Shown piece by piece: positions 23,101-36,150 of a stretch of 64,000 bases of DNA. How positions within the stretch are numbered: the stretch's first letter is position 1; each line of letters starts with the position of its first letter. Location of the stretch: positions 8,620,501 to 8,684,500 of the forward strand of contig NC_084923.1 in the NCBI RefSeq assembly GCF_958298935.1, written 5' to 3'. This DNA is from Phragmites australis. Its lineage: Eukaryota > Streptophyta > Magnoliopsida > Poales > Poaceae. The notes beneath the pieces are model-generated. The model searched no databases and was not told where the DNA came from. It was given only the letters and a program-made list of their open reading frames with translations. The position numbers and the translations under genes are program-made.

Positions 23101-24729
23101 ATCTAAATATAAATCATAATATATATTGTGTACAGCTTAAAGTCATTCCATAACTTCAAGCAATTAAGTTAATTATGGTGCAACTGACTAAATGAGTTCT
23201 TTCTACAAAAGGGCTACTCCAACGATTGCATATGTGTGTTCATAATAAAATCTCAATTGGATTTTATATCATCTCCAAACTACACCCGACAAAGTATGTA
23301 ATCATCTTAAGACAAAATTTGAGATGAATGATTTAGTTAAAATCAAATTTTGCTTAAGTCTACAATTTAAGCATATTTCTTCAGAAATATTTATCCATCA
23401 GTCCACAAATATCCAAATGATATTAGACAATCATATTCATCAAAACACTTATGGTCATTCAATCAATAAATATGAATCAAGAACCATTCATACATTAGAT
23501 TGATAATGAAAAGATATTGAACCTAAAATTCTATATCTTAATGACATCAAAGCGCTCATATATCTTACAAATCGCAATATGTCTGATATTGCATTTGCAG
23601 ATAACTTGCTAGCTTAAACATCACAGCTCTAATACCATCATTAAGAGGGAGTCAAAGAGGATATCCACAGATATCATTATATCACCAAATATCTTAGTTT
23701 TTCTATCAGAAAAATCAAGATATAACCATAGTGAGATATCCAAATTCTAGCTACATAATTGATCCCCATAACGCTAGCTCATAGACTGATTTCATAGTAA
23801 TATAGCCATCTTATAGGAGTCATCAAAATAGATTTCAGTGGCTACTTTCACCTATTATTCTGAAATATCATATATATGTGTATGGTTTCGCAGAATTATC
23901 AACCACATAAAAGTTGTGTGGTATTAATTTCATTGAATTACCGATCATTATTTATGAAGATAATTCTGCATGCAGGGGAGATAGACATTTTGCAAACTAA
24001 ATCATGTGACAATCTCGTTGATTAATACACTAAGTCCTTACCAACTTTTACATTTCAAATATTCATGAAATTGGTATACGACGACTCTGAGATTTGCAAG
24101 GTTTAGAGGGAGTTTATCCCTAAATAATAACCTATTCATAATTATATTGCACTATTTTCCTTTATGAGTTTTTCCTATATATTTTTTCATATAATGAGAC
24201 AATATTTACACAAGATCATATGTCATATCTCTTTTTTTTTCTTTCGGGGTTTTTAAAGAAGATATCAAAGACATATCTATTATTATCTATAACTCTCTTA
24301 TGGGTTTTTTCTTTTAAAATTTTTCTCATATAAGTTTACAAAGAGGCAATAATCAATATATGTTATACCATTTTCCCCTTATTTTTCCGCTGGGTTTTAA
24401 AAGAGTTTTAACAGCATATCACTATTATTCCTCCTATTTTCTCGAGAGATTTTTCGGATGTTTTAATATGATCCATAAATCATAATTAGTATTATCTAAG
24501 CTCACCAAATGAGTTTTTACTATCTAGATTTGTCATATGAGTTTATAATGAGATAATAATCAATATATGTTATATCATTTTCTCATTACATTTTTCTATT
24601 AAGTTTTAAAGGAGTTTTAATGGCATATTAACATACTATTTTCTTCTTATATTTTCCCTACAGAGTTTTAGAAGAGTTTTCAATAATAAATTTACATTAA
24701 AAATAATTGATTAATTGATTAAGGAGGTA

Positions 24730-24857
24730 TGTTAGAATTTAATTACAGTTAGTGATCAATTAGCAATTAGGTGTCTTCACCTAAGTGACATGTTCTTTGA
24801 TGAAGAAACTTCAAATTCTTTCATTATATCCCTTGGAGAGACATATCTCTCCAATAA

Positions 24858-24912
<55 letters not shown>

Positions 24913-24972
24913 GATCAATACAAAAGTTTTATCCTCTACTTTCTATCTCTACTTTCATTTTCTACTTCGATA
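24730..24972 (+). repeat. 3' LTR of the copia element
   Basis: 243 bp, homologous to 17291-17549. Its (TA)n tract (24861-24904) is longer than that in the 5' LTR. It ends CTACTTCGATA and is followed at once by the CCTTC duplication. Confidence 0.85.
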
Positions 24973-24977
24973 CCTTC

Positions 24978-26027
24978 CACGGTCGTATTTGAACGTTTGC
25001 GACCCCGCTTGGTGCAAGCAGAGTGAGGTGGACCGCGCTTTCGGGCTAGAATAGAATCCGATGGTGATCGTCGCTTCTAGGAGTATTGGTGCGTTGTGAC
25101 CAAAACTCGGATCTGAATTCGACGATATCAATGCCAGTTCGTCTCTGTCAAGGCCAGCAACCGTAGTAAAAGACGTTTCAGATTTTCTGATGCAGACCGA
25201 AATTGAGTGCTGGGAACATATCTTTTTTTCTAGAACGCAAGTGCTGCGAACAAGCGTATATAGGCTGCACAGCATCAGATCTCTGCAGTCATGAATCGAG
25301 ATCAGAGCTGTGCGCTGGCAAGTGACAACGAGCGCAGCAGAAGACTGCCATTTTCGACTTCCGAAGCTTCAGTTCCATGAGGAGAGGTACTGAAATCTGC
25401 TGCACATGGAGCTCTTCCAACATCCCAGGAGTTCATTAGCAACCTGACGTGGTCATAGATATCCTTATCGACTCTTCGAAATAGCGAACACATGAGATTC
25501 GAAGCAAGCTCAAAATGACACGGCCAAAAGGACTATAAAAAATTATCTGTTTCCTAACTAAACATTGTCAAAGACAGCTGAGAAGGAATTGGTCCTTGCT
25601 GTCTGCTGATCAATCCTGACTTTCCTGGACCTGAACTCTCTGCAAAACTAACCCAGCAAAACCTCAAACAGCAATCGATCAGCACAGCGTTGCAGTATTC
25701 AGATAGAATAGAATAATTAGATCAAGCAATTTAGTGAAGCTGGCTCGTGAAAACAATCGCTAAATTATGATGAAAGGAGGCCATCACGACGAAGGTATTC
25801 AGTAAACAACATTTTACAAGACGGGCACAGGGCATCCGAGCATTTTCCTTATTATTTCCTACTCCGGATCCAGCATGTGCCACCACTTTTGAACAAACAC
25901 GAACTGACTTCCTCGAGCCACCGGCTTATGCTTATGTCTCCAGAATATGTACATCGGCGGAAAAGCATAGCTGCCACCGTTACATGCCATTTTGTCAGTG
26001 TCCACTCTTCACAAACGTTCTTCCACT
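24978..26027. other. ITPK 3' flank
   Basis: This lies downstream of the ITPK stop codon and up to the copia element's right TSD. Part of it must be 3' UTR of the kinase, but no clear AATAAA-type signal on the minus strand fixes the end. A 63-codon minus frame at 25302-25493 has no recognised motif. Confidence 0.45.
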
Positions 26028-29000
26028 TCATGTCCCGCTTAAGTACCTTTTGTACTTGCTTTGTGCAAGAGTTAATAAGAAGTCGGTGAATATGTGCTCA
26101 TACCCTGGCACTTTACCATAACCTGCACAAGGAGTCACTATAATCAGGAAATGCTACTGCGAAGAATTAACATGTCCCGGTATATTTATTCTTCTAAGAC
26201 AATGACGTACTATGCTGTACGACAGTTTAAAAATCAAGGAATATTTCATTTGTAGAGAAGGAAAGCGTCTTCAGCAGTAGCAAGGATGCCTATCTCCATA
26301 GAACATTAGAGAAATAACCATGATCATTGTGATTCATGATTTAGAGATGTTGATCCCGCCAGAAAGTATTTCCATTAGGAAGGCCCTTTGTGATGAAGAA
26401 CAATCTGCTCTAGGGATGAACAAAAATATAATTAGCTAGGCTACTTTTGCCCCAACACAGTCAGGATTTGTCATGATGAAGATACCCTACTGCAATAGTT
26501 AGAAATGACCTAGAAGGCCAGAGATTTGTAGATAGTGCACACTCCATTCGCCCTCAGCTGGGAATTTTTTTTGGCCTAACAGGTTCCGCGTGGACAGGTA
26601 TAGAGAACAATAAATATGCAAAAGGCAAATCCCAGGTATGAATGACGGATAAAAAAGTAACTACACACCTGGGAAGTAGTTTATGTCAATTATGTAGTAC
26701 CGATCTTTGGTTCCAAGTTCTCTAATCATATCTATGTTGAACAATCTTAAACCCTGCAAGTTTTGATTTTTAAATGTCAGGTGAGGCAACAAATGAAGCA
26801 GATAGTTAAAAACAAGAATTACTCATACCAGCCGCCCACGAAGCTCCCTGCCCAGTTTCTCTAGAAGTGGCCTTGGAGGAAGCTCTATCATGTACAAGAA
26901 AGCTATGTTAAGTACTGTAACCAAAAGTTCGACTGGACAATATGTAGCAAGCAAAGCACATTGCGAGTCATCTATTTTTCTACTTGAACAAATTTTTCCC
27001 TAAACTTAATTATCATGATTAACGGAGATATCGACCATTCATCTTATTTGCAGATGAAAAATGTACTCAATTTTTGTAACAAACGTTAGCTTGACTGCAA
27101 CACTGCAGAAGTCTCACCTGCAATAAGAGGGTCAAGGTCTGCATCATCTGCGCTAGCTGCAGCACATGAAACTCTTGGCAATCGATAGACCCCAGCACTG
27201 TTTAGTAAGTCATAGGTGTTAACATCAGGAAGAGAGAACCTGCGGACAACCTGTACTGTTTCACCAATGATATACACCTTAAAGAGGATCCCGCCTGTAG
27301 AGGCAATAAATCAGATCCATATTTCTACTGTTCCAGGGCAATGTGTCAGGATATTTGGGAAAACTAGAGATGGAAATTGAAAATCGGAACCTACCATGAT
27401 TTATGAATTCCTGTAGAACCAGAGGGGGATCAAGCATTGACAAGGAAGCCTCGTCATATGCAAGATATAGTTCATGAGCTTTAGATGTTCCATCAACAAC
27501 CAATGGCTTGGCAACTGCAAAAGGAGAATTCCTTTAGTCAAACAATTCCTATCTACTAGCTCCACATATAACAAATGAAAGCCTCATGTAATGAATTATT
27601 AAAATATTTGAACAACACAAGTACAAAGCTCCAGCAGCAGACTAAGTTGAATGCTGCAGCAAACAAATAGGCACCAAATATTCATCGATTAGAACAATGT
27701 GATCATCAAGAATGGTCAATTTGGATGCAAGGACAGAGCTCGCAGGGTGAGCGACAGCTATTCTGCCATCACGGAACCCGAAAATCTTGTGCAAAGAAGC
27801 AATGTAAGGGCTGATAGAAGGGAAGCTTCACATGTCAATCACTATTCCAGGAGAATGCCTCAACTGACTAGCTATAACCACAGATTGGTCAATTCGTTTC
27901 AATGAACTTATATGGAAAATTGCCTCTAATTAAGCCTAGTTTATATCCCAAATTTGAAATTCGGCAAAACAAAAGTTCCAAATTTCCAAAAATGGTCTCA
28001 AAGCCGGGGGAAAGACCCTGGTTTTTGGCCTAGTGCAGCAGTTCTAGGAGATCAAAGTGCGTTTAGAGAGCACAGATTCGAACCAACAACCTAGCTAAGC
28101 CAGCGTATGAACAATAATAACCTAGCTAAAGTAGCCTGCCTAACTACAAGGAGAGCCAAAAAAATATAGGACCAGATAATCTGATAAATTAAAGATAAAA
28201 AATGAGTCCCAATAAGAAAAACCAAAATGAGCGGACCCGACTATTTCAAACGAATCGCTCACGGGATCACAGCATGTTCCAATGTTCCATATCCAAATAA
28301 TTGATAGCTTCAAGATTTGAATCAATTACCCAAGGGCAAGGTTAGCCCAGCCATGGCAACAACTGTTGGTATAGAGGATGGATCTTTCGTAATGACCAGT
28401 TGGCGTGGGGTACAAACTTCTCCTGCAATAGTTCAATGCAAATACAATCATTTGTTGAATGGAAACATATTATGTCCTCGGTAAATTAAGTTGAGGATGC
28501 ACTTTCAGCAGTCTCCCTTTTACTAATAGAAATACCCTACATCTTTACGATCAATCAAGAAAAAATTTATTTGGCAAACATTTTCTGCGCACTGTTATTT
28601 GAAGCAAAAGTATCTTTCTTTCTAGGACTGCAGTTGCACGATAATGAACAAGATATGTGAATGTGTTACTACCTTAATGATCAAATGGAAGTTAATTTAG
28701 ACAGTGTAAACATTAGAAAACCTAAAATAACTGCATCAATCTTTCTAGTGAATGAATGTCCACATTAAACTTGTGTGTGATCTTACCATAGAAATTCGAC
28801 AAGTTCAAATCAGCTACTTCTTCCAGCATTGATTGTCGATTGTTCAGATGCTGGATGGCATTTGGTGGGTCAAGGACAGTAACTTCTGGATGTTCTTCAT
28901 GATAGTCCTTCACAAAATGGAAGAAATTAAGTTAACAAAAGAATGCAATAGAAAGCGACAATCTTGATTTAGAAGCCAACAACAGAGTATTACAATTATG

Positions 29001-31250
29001 ATAAGCTTGTTAATAATCAACTAATTGAGTATACTACTTGTCATCCTGGCAAACAGAAAACTGGCAACAGTTTTTTCCAAGGCGTGGCAGTGGAGAGTTT
29101 TAAGGAACATTAGAAGGAAAAAAACATGCAAAGTGAACCATATGGTATGATATTACCTCCAGAACGTGCTGCCACTCCTTGCTAGTTATCTGCAGAAAGA
29201 AGCAAGAACTCTTTCAAGAAGATGAGTAACATATGCTGCACCAAACTATCAGGACTTTTTTTGCAACATTAAGCAGAATTCACCTCTTTCAAGGATCACG
29301 AAGTTCACAATAATATAAAAAAGGTTCTTCCACAAAACATATGACGCTCTAGGTCCTGTGCAGCTGCATCCTTTTTAATACAGGTTAAAGTAGGGATGTG
29401 ACTAACCTTGTGCAAAATAATATCAAAAGGGCCTTGTTCTGAGAGAGGAAGAGACTCATCAATAGATACGAAACTGATTCCATTCTTCCTGACAAAGCAC
29501 ACAATAAGAAACTCGTCAAGCAGCGGGAAAAAAAAAAACAAAAGCTTTGCAAAAACCAGAACATTCAAGTCATCATACAGGACTAGCGAGAGCAATATCC
29601 GTAGACATACAGAAAATTTTCGCATAGCATGATCTCAGTAGCTTGATGTTTGAGCAATGGCATGAAGCTCAAATCAAATACATAAACGGGAATATTACAA
29701 GGGTACCTCTTAAAGGACAAAGAAAGGAATGTTACAAGAGTGAACTGCATCGTATCAGAACGTTTATTCTTTGAGTTACAGAAAGTAAGATTACAGAATG
29801 AAAAAAACTCAATCAGTTTGGAATACAAATATTGTCTAGTAAAACTGCTCAAATTTACAGGGAAAAAATATTTTCCTTGTTAAATTCGTTTTCTTTTACT
29901 TTTCCCACAAGCCCTGGTTATGCCCATAGCCTGTGAAACAGTTTACAAGGGTAAATTGCATCGTATCATAATTCAGGACATTTACTTGTAAGTTACTTAC
30001 AAAGTCTCAAGAAAGCAGAAACACAAACGGTATCAAAATACACAAGTAGTTCAAGCAAAAGCCATTTTATTCTGCATAAAAATATTCTCCTTATTAACTT
30101 TATTTTCCTTTATTTGTCCACATGCCTTATGTTCGTAGCGAATGAAGTAACTAGCAAAAAATTTAATCAGCTTGGTTCTTAATTCAGAGAACTAACAAGA
30201 CAACAATCACAAAGATTGTTTGTCAGCGGCCCATGTTGGCGTCAAATCTAGAGATCCAGTAACTACAGCATAAATGAACTCGGCACAGACATTCCCATCA
30301 TTAAGTTGTCATTATCCATGTGATGTGCTTATCCACAGGAATATTCCAAACTAGAATCCCAGATACCAATCAACAAGGATTTGCACGCTTAGGCCCATTT
30401 CGCCAAGTTGACGTGATAGTATATAATTATTGACTATCAAGACCCCTCATGCAGTGGAGCTATCAACATGGGATGCACATATAGGGCATCTAACGATGCC
30501 ATTGGAATTCCAAATAAACACTTGCCAGCTGCCTCTGAGTACTAAATCATTCAGCCGGAATGCTTCACTCAGAAGCCACTCTCACTAGCCGCTCCCGCCA
30601 ACTTTGCACTCCACTCCAGTGGAGGTCCGATTCTATCACTATTTGAGTAGTGCAGCAAGGAATAGAATAGCATTCCCCTCCACCCCCATATTGCGGAAAT
30701 TATAATGGTTTCAACACCAGAATACTATCGTCCGTATCACATTTGCCTGCTCATGTAAAATTCTTCTGATCTTCTAAGAACTGGGCAGAAAAACATTTAA
30801 TCAAGACACAAACGAAAATTTGCTTCTCAAACCATGTGTCCTCACCATCACTCAAATTATTCAGCATTTTCCTTCAAGAGCAACATTTTTCCAACCTCTC
30901 TGGACCATTAGATAACAACAAAAAAAAATCGTGAATTCCTCGCCACCCGGCCAACAAGGACTAACGAAAAAACTCTCCTTATCCTCGAAATTCATCACGG
31001 ATCCGCACCCCGCAATAATCAAATCATCAATATATTCCATCTCTCTGGGCGGTGATCCAGGCTTTTACCTCGCCAGCAAGAGCAGATTGGGCTGGAGGAA
31101 GCTCTTCACCTTCTTCTTCGTGAGGGCGTAACCCACCACTAGCCTGGGGGCCGCCATCGTCGCGCCGATGAGCGGCGGCGACAGCGCCGCCGAAGCCATT
31201 ACAGCCCCCTCCTCCTCCTTCTCTTCCAACACCTCCGCGTGCAGACGCAT
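26028..31250 (-). CDS. ITPK: Inositol-tetrakisphosphate 1-kinase / Ins(1,3,4)P3 5/6-kinase
   Basis: Soluble ATP-grasp kinase that phosphorylates inositol phosphates on the route to phytate and inositol pyrophosphates. Ten coding exons joined by GT-AG introns: 31069-31250, 29407-29488, 29157-29189, 28787-28907, 28330-28422, 27395-27514, 27118-27294, 26829-26884, 26669-26753, 26028-26122. They total 1044 bases in one frame, giving 347 aa, the usual family length. Visible family blocks: [17 protein letters not shown] (about 36-52), [40 protein letters not shown] (ATP-binding lysine), [26 protein letters not shown] and [10 protein letters not shown] near the C-terminus. The start at 31250 opens the acidic [14 protein letters not shown] stretch; in-frame ATGs at 31337, 31199 and 31157 are alternatives. 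Intron 1 (1.6 kb) holds a 212-bp direct duplication. From memory, the best rice counterpart is the chromosome 3 ITPK. Confidence 0.95.
29733..30140. repeat. Direct duplication in ITPK intron 1
   Basis: GCATCGTATCAGAACGTTTA (copy 1) and GCATCGTATCATAATTCAGG (copy 2) begin matching stretches about 212 bp apart. Both continue through TTTGAGTTAC/TGTAAGTTAC, a TATTTTCCTTGTTAA/TATTCTCCTTATTAA block and CCCACAAGCC/TCCACATGCC. It is diverged, entirely intronic, and does not touch the splice sites at 29489 or 31068. Confidence 0.6.
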
Positions 31251-31436
31251 CCCCGCGAGCCCTACCGCTAAATCTCGTCGCAAATGGCCAAGAAACCAAA
31301 GGACAATCGGAAACCTCGAGTGGAAGCACGCAGGCAAGGTGGGATCGAGCAGAGGTGGTGCTTTGGGCGCGCGCGCAGGCGAGTTAACTGCGATGGGGGC
31401 AAGGGTTGGAGAGGCACTGGTAGCGAGGATTTGGGG

Positions 31437-31600
31437 GATATATTTTCCTTCGCGGAGCTCTTAATAATGGCGATTTGCGAGACGAGTGGAAGAGGGAGGA
31501 GGAAGACAGCGGGCAGGTATTTGTAGGTAAACGACGAAGGGAGAAGGCGAAGCGAATGGAGCGGGATCTCTGCAGTTACAGCATGCCGGCTGACACGTGG
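31437..31600 (-). promoter_or_regulatory. ITPK proximal promoter elements
   Basis: On the minus strand an AAAATATAT TATA-like box sits at 31438-31446, about 190 bp upstream of the chosen ATG. A palindromic G-box CACGTG lies at 31594-31599 inside TGACACGTGG. ACGT-core G-boxes are binding sites for bZIP and bHLH factors and often mediate abscisic-acid or stress response. Direct regulation of this gene is inferred from position only. Confidence 0.5.
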
Positions 31601-32965
31601 GACCGGGCCTGCATGTCAGTCGGCGTGCAGTACTGCAGAAGATTTGCGTGCCTGCAATTCATCTGCCGCACATCGTCGTCTACAACCGTGTTACTTTCTT
31701 CCTGCAACCTGTTGTGTAGTTGTAACAAAACATACGTTTTTTTTTGCAGCTCATAAAACCGATTTTATGTATGTTATATATGTTGAAAAACAAAGTAGCA
31801 TATGCATTATTTTTCCATAATACATGCAGGCAATTTTCCCGCGCATTGTTGCTACCATCTGGTTTATATTTCTCCTCTAGGGCTTTACCATGCACCATGC
31901 TTTTTGTGACCAGAATGAAGTGGCCAGTTGTCTAGGAATAATGGGGCTCAACAACAAATATGATACCAGATATGTGATGTTTCATATAAATAAGGCGGAT
32001 GCTAAAAAAATAATGTCTATTTTTGAAAAAATTACATGTGGCGGTTGTGAGCTGTTGGATGGGCATCCAACGGCTCGCAATAGTCTTTAACCCCCTGACG
32101 CCCTCGCCTCCTAACGCTACCTCCGTCTCCTGACATGGGCTCCACTCCCTCGCCTCCACCTATCTCTGGTGACGCTCCCACCACCGAATTCACCACGCCG
32201 CACTAACCTGGCTCCACTCACCCCAGTACCACCCACCAGCCATCCTCCGTCGCCCATGACCAGCGGCATCCTCGACGCCTTGCCGCTCCGCACCCGCACC
32301 CGCACCCGCCTCCCCTACTGAGCCAGCCTGCATCTTCGGCCTTTCTCTAAGCATGCCCCCCATCGAGAAGCTGCCACCACCTCCTAAATTTCTGAAGTAT
32401 GCATAAAATTTAGGAGGTATGTATAAATAATGTGTGTCACTCCTCATCGATTGTCTAGAAACTAAGAAATTTTAGTCTACCGTTCTTGTCCATTCGATGT
32501 AGATCTAATGGTCTGTCTTCTTCTCCAATGGACAGTTGGCTTGATATTGCCTTTGTTTCCCTTTGCCCATGATCTCCCTCTCCATCTTTGGTAGTGTTGC
32601 TCACGGTCCCTAACCCTACCTCTAAGTTCGTCCTACCATAAACCCTAAGACTTAGCCTTATCAACGGTTGTTGAAACAGCTCCCACTGAAATCATTTAGC
32701 AAATTTAGATGATTGACATTGATTATTTTAGATAAATTATAATAGATATATCAAGACTCCTATGAGAAGTTAGGTACTATGTCGAGTAATGAAAAAGCAA
32801 GTACAAGGAAAAAAATGCATAATCTCTTATTTCATCTATCACAAAGTTACTCACTTCTTTATTAGACAAAACATAGTAATACATAATAAGTATCATAAAA
32901 GAGTTGATATTTTGAGTATACAGTTTAGCGGTTCGCCATGCCGATGGAGGGTGACAAGAGTGTAA
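31601..32965. other. Intergenic DNA upstream of ITPK
   Basis: This holds distal promoter sequence of ITPK and a GC-richer stretch (32090-32330) with a short CGCACC tandem run near 32290. Frames on the two strands overlap and show no family signal. Confidence 0.4.
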
Positions 32966-33206
32966 GGTTATGTTTGGATTGCAAGTATATTGGTCACATC
33001 TAAGATTAGTCAAATGTGATTTGCCATAAAAAAACATGGCTAATAAATTCATAGCCGCACGTGTGGCAGAGTTAATAAAAACTTAAATGTATAACATGTG
33101 ATCTAGTAGGCTAACGGAGTGTGAATTTTCACGGCCATAATAGTTAATTGAATAATTATTTAAAAATCTATAACATAACTAAGTTTATAGTCAAACTAAA
33201 CATGCC
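32966..33206. repeat. Tourist-like MITE
   Basis: The left end GGTTATGTTTGGATTG and the reverse complement of the right end GGCATGTTTAGTTTG are similar inverted repeats of the PIF/Harbinger-Tourist type (GG-N3-TGTTTGG). TAA precedes the left end and TTA follows the right end, as expected for a TWA target with one change. About 240 bp, non-coding. Confidence 0.65.
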
Positions 33207-34112
33207 TTAAGCTAATACGATGTTTTAGATTTCCTCGGTAACTGCATTGTGTTTTACCTGGGTGTTTGACAACTAAAAATTATCATTTACTCTATCAAAA
33301 TGTTGATCTATATGTATCAGCCATTAACATATTTATTTCTTTTTCATGAAATTCCTACTAAACTACTAGTACTTTGAAACTGCGACCTCAAATGAAGAAG
33401 AGGGAACTTCCCACATGGTAGCGGATCCCCAAAAGTCCAACCCTACTCTTCGTACTACTCCGTAGGCCATTGCCATAGCCATTCCACGTTTGTTTGGACT
33501 ATCATTCAAAACAAATTTAAGACAGGCATAGGTCTCCGGCCCCAAAAGTTCCTTGTCCTATTTCTCGTCGTGCCACTGCCGCACAGATCACAAGATCCGC
33601 GGCGTGCCCGTTTGCAAGGCCACGAGGCCGGACACGTGTGGCGGTCGAAGCACGCACGCGTCACGAGCAGTACCACCTACACCCTCTGGCAGGTGGACCC
33701 CGCATTATTCGGTCCCATCGTCGAGCCGGAGACCACGCAGACCACGCATGATCGTCCCGCTAAAAAAATTGTTTATCTGTGTCGTGTCATGTGGGGTGAT
33801 TTTTTTTAGTTTGTACAAAGGAAAATGTGTTATAAGTTTATTTCAGGTGTTTAAAATGTGTTAACAAGTTTATTTGCTTATTGGAGAGAATCGTTTTTCT
33901 AAACGTAATTACTGACGTAACAATATTCTCTTTTCTTAAAGCACTCCTGTCTAAGCACTATATATTGAATGTACCCTAACAACAATATAGCTATCTATAT
34001 TCCTTGGTATCAACTATGATCATTGATCACCCTCACGACTTGTTTAGTCAGGATTTTTCTACTGATGACTGATGTTAGTATAGTTTTCTTAAGGGTACGA
34101 ATCATGACGTAT
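33207..34112. other. Intergenic DNA with GC-rich patch
   Basis: The 33550-33760 patch is GC-rich and open in two plus frames, and contains ACACGTGT near 33636. No domain or splice partner was found. The remainder is AT-rich, up to the copia element's left flank. Confidence 0.4.
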
Positions 34113-34117
34113 ATAAC

Positions 34118-36138
34118 TGTAAGATCGAGATTGACAATTAAAAAGGGTAAATAGTTGTTTTACAATTTCTTTCGAAATAGATGAGCTACTCCTTCATTAT
34201 TCAATACTCTCAAAACGTATAAGCGGAAGTAAATAGAGAGGAAAAAAGAGGAAACCCGAAAACCTTTGGCTACATGAATGAGATATGAACACGATGTTAC
34301 ATTTATGACCATTCCATGACCATAGCCAAAAAAACTCACAACTTGAAGAGAAACTCAAGAAGATGGTCACCGGATGAAAAAACTCTTCAAGTTGATCACT
34401 TAGAGTTAAGAGAGTGTGAGACCCAAACTTGTACCATTTATACGTATTTTATGTCCCTGATAACAAGAAGAACAACCTCACAAGGGTGAAAAATTGCAGC
34501 TCAAAGACAAAACGAAATCAACAAGAAAATAGAAAAACGTACACGGAAGGCAAGGGAACCAAAAACACGAGACTAGAAGAAGATGAATAAGAGTATATGC
34601 AAGAAAATAATCTTCATTAAGCATATAGATTAGTCCTATTTTTGGCAGATTATAAAGATTTTTCTCTCACAAAAGTTCTAACATATTACAAAGGCTAAGC
34701 CTATCATCTTCTCTCCTCCAAAACCTATCATTAGGCTCTCAAATGGCTGGCTCAAAGCTCTTCTACAACTCTACACCTCTATTTATAGCCCTTGGAACTT
34801 CCTTAGCCCTTAAGTTTCTTCATTCCCAAAATACCCTTCACCGGTAGCGCACTCCTACCTACCACGAGAGCATTTTAGTCCAGATTTCGCTCCTTCCAGT
34901 GAACGACCATGACTTCTTTAGCTTCACCTCAACACAAGCTTCACGATGATACCATGTGACCCTCCAGTCCTCCCACGGTTTTGTGGCCAAACTACGAAAC
35001 CCTAGTATGCTTCTCAAAGTATTACTAGTCGCCACTTACTTTGCCTCAAGCAAGCGTTCCAATGTTTATGTCCTCTGACTTGCTATCTTTACCATCGGCA
35101 AGCCTCTCCCGCTCTCGATCCATTGGGCCGCCTTGTCACTTGCACCAACATTCCCTTCACTTGACTTTGTCACACGTCGTCTTCATCCTTCATCCTCTTC
35201 ATGCTTTGCTTGAACTCCACATGTACTGCTAGAATCACTCTTGACTCTGCCCAACCTCCTTGATCGTCTGGCACCAAGCACCCGCTTGGCCCCGATCATC
35301 TCGCCGTAGACCATCAAGTTGCATCTATCATATGCATACATGAAACAAGCAAACACATATCTCCAAATTCTAAGGATATCTCTAGTTAGCTCATTACACA
35401 AATCCTCAGTTTAGAACTCATTCTATAAAAAATGTGAGCGCACCAGATGTTCCGACGTGTTCACTCACTGAGCACCAGAACATGCGGTGAGTGTGTTTCC
35501 ATTCATCACACTAAAAAATACTCTCTGCAAGAATTGGTCTGTTGTGAAGCTCCGATGCTTACCTTTTTGTCACTGGACCATCTAGCGCCTTTATCTCCAC
35601 TAGACTCTCCTTCTGCAACCTCTCTACAAAAATTAGTCATGTGTATTATCCGATGTTCACAAGCTCCCACACCGGACTATCCGGTGGCTTCTTCAGATTT
35701 GGCGCCAAACTTCAAATTTCAAATTTTGCCGCACACTGGAAAATACTCCGGTGCTATCAGCATTGCATCACCAGATCATCCGGTGAGATCTTCCACTTTT
35801 CACCAAAAAATTCTTCTCTATAGGAAATGGTCCGATGATCCCTAAGCCCATCGCTGGACAATCTGGTGCCTTGATATTAATTTTTTCTTGAGAAGAATTG
35901 CTCCGATGTCAGCTTCAACACCACACCGGACCATCCGGTGAAGCCAACTTTCTAGACATCGGATATTCCAGTGAGTTGATTTTTCCTGGACCCAAGATAG
36001 AAACTCTAACTCCAACTTGGGTTAGCCATAAATAAAATCACGCACAAACAAGTTCAGGCCAACCAAATTCAACTCAAATCCAACATTGTCAATGACTCAT
36101 CATAATCAAATCAAGGCACATCTCAACTTGGTTTCTTA
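34118..36138 (-). repeat. 3' LTR of the SIRE-like copia
   Basis: Ends TGTAAGATCGAG on the plus strand and abuts the polypurine tract at its other side. Between 35440 and 35970 it carries about eight spaced palindrome-like CCGGA/TCCGGT motifs. A minus-strand TATA box (CTATAAATA) is at about 34781-34789. Confidence 0.85.
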
Positions 36139-36150
36139 ATCTCCCCTTTG
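36139..36150 (-). other. Polypurine tract
   Basis: Read on the minus strand, CAAAGGGGAGAT directly precedes the 3' LTR start TAAGAAACC. It is the expected site of plus-strand priming and confirms the LTR edge and the minus orientation. Confidence 0.7.

Larger units (their letters stand above)
17291..24972 (+). mobile_element. Copia LTR retrotransposon, full-length but decayed
   Basis: Two short related LTRs (17291-17549 and 24730-24972) start TGTTAGAATTT and bound 7.2 kb of internal DNA. The perfect 5-bp TSD CCTTC lies at 17286-17290 and 24973-24977. Right after the 5' LTR, CGTTATCAG fits the initiator-tRNA-type primer site used by many plant copia elements, and GATTAAGGAGGTA precedes the 3' LTR as polypurine tract. 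The repeated GGGTTTT/GAGTTTTAA motifs at 24240-24690 are typical of the region before a copia 3' LTR. The coding domains are broken by many stops, and the LTRs differ visibly, so the insertion is old. Confidence 0.85.

Noticed and set aside
25302..25493. 63-codon minus frame downstream of ITPK as an extra exon
   Set aside because: The kinase already ends in a normal stop at 26028-26030 with a family-typical C-terminus, and no domain supports extension.
31251..31337. Upstream start for ITPK at 31337
   Set aside because: It is in frame and possible, but adds a hydrophobic 29-residue piece not expected in the family; the acidic MRLHAEV start fits better.
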